NCBI GenBank assembly: GCA_002327255.1
Contig: DCUM01000226.1
Coordinates: 1,025 to 7,562 of the forward strand
DNA: 6,538 nt
Direction: 5' to 3'
From: a bacterium UBA2214
GTDB lineage: Bacteria > Zhuqueibacterota > Zhuqueibacteria > Residuimicrobiales > Residuimicrobiaceae
Part shown: in pieces, positions 6,264 through 6,538 of the stretch
How positions within the stretch are numbered: position 1 is the stretch's first letter
Layout of the letters: each line of letters starts with the position of its first letter
Notes under the pieces: model-generated
Database searches by the model: none
What the model saw: only the letters and a program-made list of their open reading frames with translations
What the model was told of the DNA's origin: nothing
Program-made: the position numbers and the translations under genes

Positions 6264-6508
6264 GTTTAGCAAACGTTTTCACACACCTTTATAAGGACTT
6301 GTCAATAAAATGTACGTCTCCCATGATAAAGTGTGCTTTTTTCTCTGCGTTTGGGATTATCAATCGGAGATATTACAACAGTCTCTTGAGAGTGGAAAAT
6401 CGCCTGAAGTATCCTTGCATCCTGTCAACGGATACAACCCGGCGCCCCCTGGACACGCGACGGTTTATGAATGGATCAGGCCAGTTCAACGAACGGAAGG
6501 AGTAAACG

Positions 6509-6538
6509 ATGCCCCCAAAACGGACCCTCATGATCCTC
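6509..6538 (+). CDS. Start of a plus-strand gene cut by the right edge (10 codons)
   Basis: An ATG at 6509 is preceded by GGAAGGAG (6495-6502) with a 6-base gap, the best ribosome binding site in the window. The ten visible residues are MPPKRTLMIL: basic, then hydrophobic. This would fit the start of a signal peptide or of a cytosolic beta strand, and nothing more can be said. The frame is open to the last base. The gene is transcribed away from tetR, so it is probably not part of the efflux operon. Confidence 0.7.
   Translation, partial: MPPKRTLMIL

Larger units (their letters stand above)
5991..6508. other. Divergent intergenic region between tetR and the right-edge gene
   Basis: No gene is supported here. 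It holds a direct repeat pair (6061-6082, 6138-6159) and two hairpins (6170-6192, 6235-6263). The final 200 bases before the right-edge gene contain a weak promoter-like pair, TTGTCA at 6299 and CATGAT at 6322 with 17 bases between. A short frame starting with TTG at 6299 and ending at 6505 overlaps the next gene's ribosome binding site region and is probably leader sequence. Confidence 0.5.

Noticed and set aside
6299..6505. 68-codon plus-strand frame starting with TTG
   Set aside because: Rare start codon, AAGGA too close to it, no recognisable domain, and its stop touches the ribosome binding site of the next gene. More likely untranslated leader.

Overview
The window holds a tripartite RND-type efflux locus on the minus strand. 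Reading in the direction of transcription (right to left), the order is a TetR-family repressor (5353-5925), a lipoprotein periplasmic adaptor of the membrane-fusion (HlyD/AcrA-like) family (4081-5124), an inner-membrane RND permease (975-4061), and a TolC-type outer-membrane protein whose 5' half (1-675) runs off the left edge. The last bases of the window (6509-6538) are the start of an unrelated plus-strand gene with a strong ribosome binding site.

The adaptor, permease and outer-membrane channel would together form a pump spanning the envelope of a didermic (Gram-negative-type) bacterium. The permease uses proton-motive force, the lipoprotein adaptor couples it to the channel, and TetR is expected to repress the operon until a ligand binds. 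The substrate cannot be read from the sequence. Coding regions are GC-rich, while the tetR upstream region is AT-rich. The permease C-terminus (VRNG in TM10, then GKRRMRPIFLTS) and the style of the TolC protein recall versions from the Bacteroidota/FCB group. That taxonomic placement is inference from remembered family patterns and is weak.

The non-coding DNA carries most of the unusual signal. (1) Between tetR and the adaptor gene is an array with an exact 98-nt period. It has two nearly complete copies, and its partial edges run into the tetR stop codon on one side and the adaptor leader on the other. Each full copy contains a GC-rich hairpin and GTTAAC hexamers. (2) The divergent region 5926-6508 has a candidate tetR promoter/operator, a 22-bp direct repeat spaced 77 bp apart that resembles the end of an insertion sequence, and two strong hairpins. 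(3) A 299-bp spacer of no clear function separates the permease from the channel gene, which is long for an operon of this type.

I see no phage, CRISPR, rRNA or tRNA feature. Apart from the repeats, this is an ordinary efflux locus, and I do not claim a new system.
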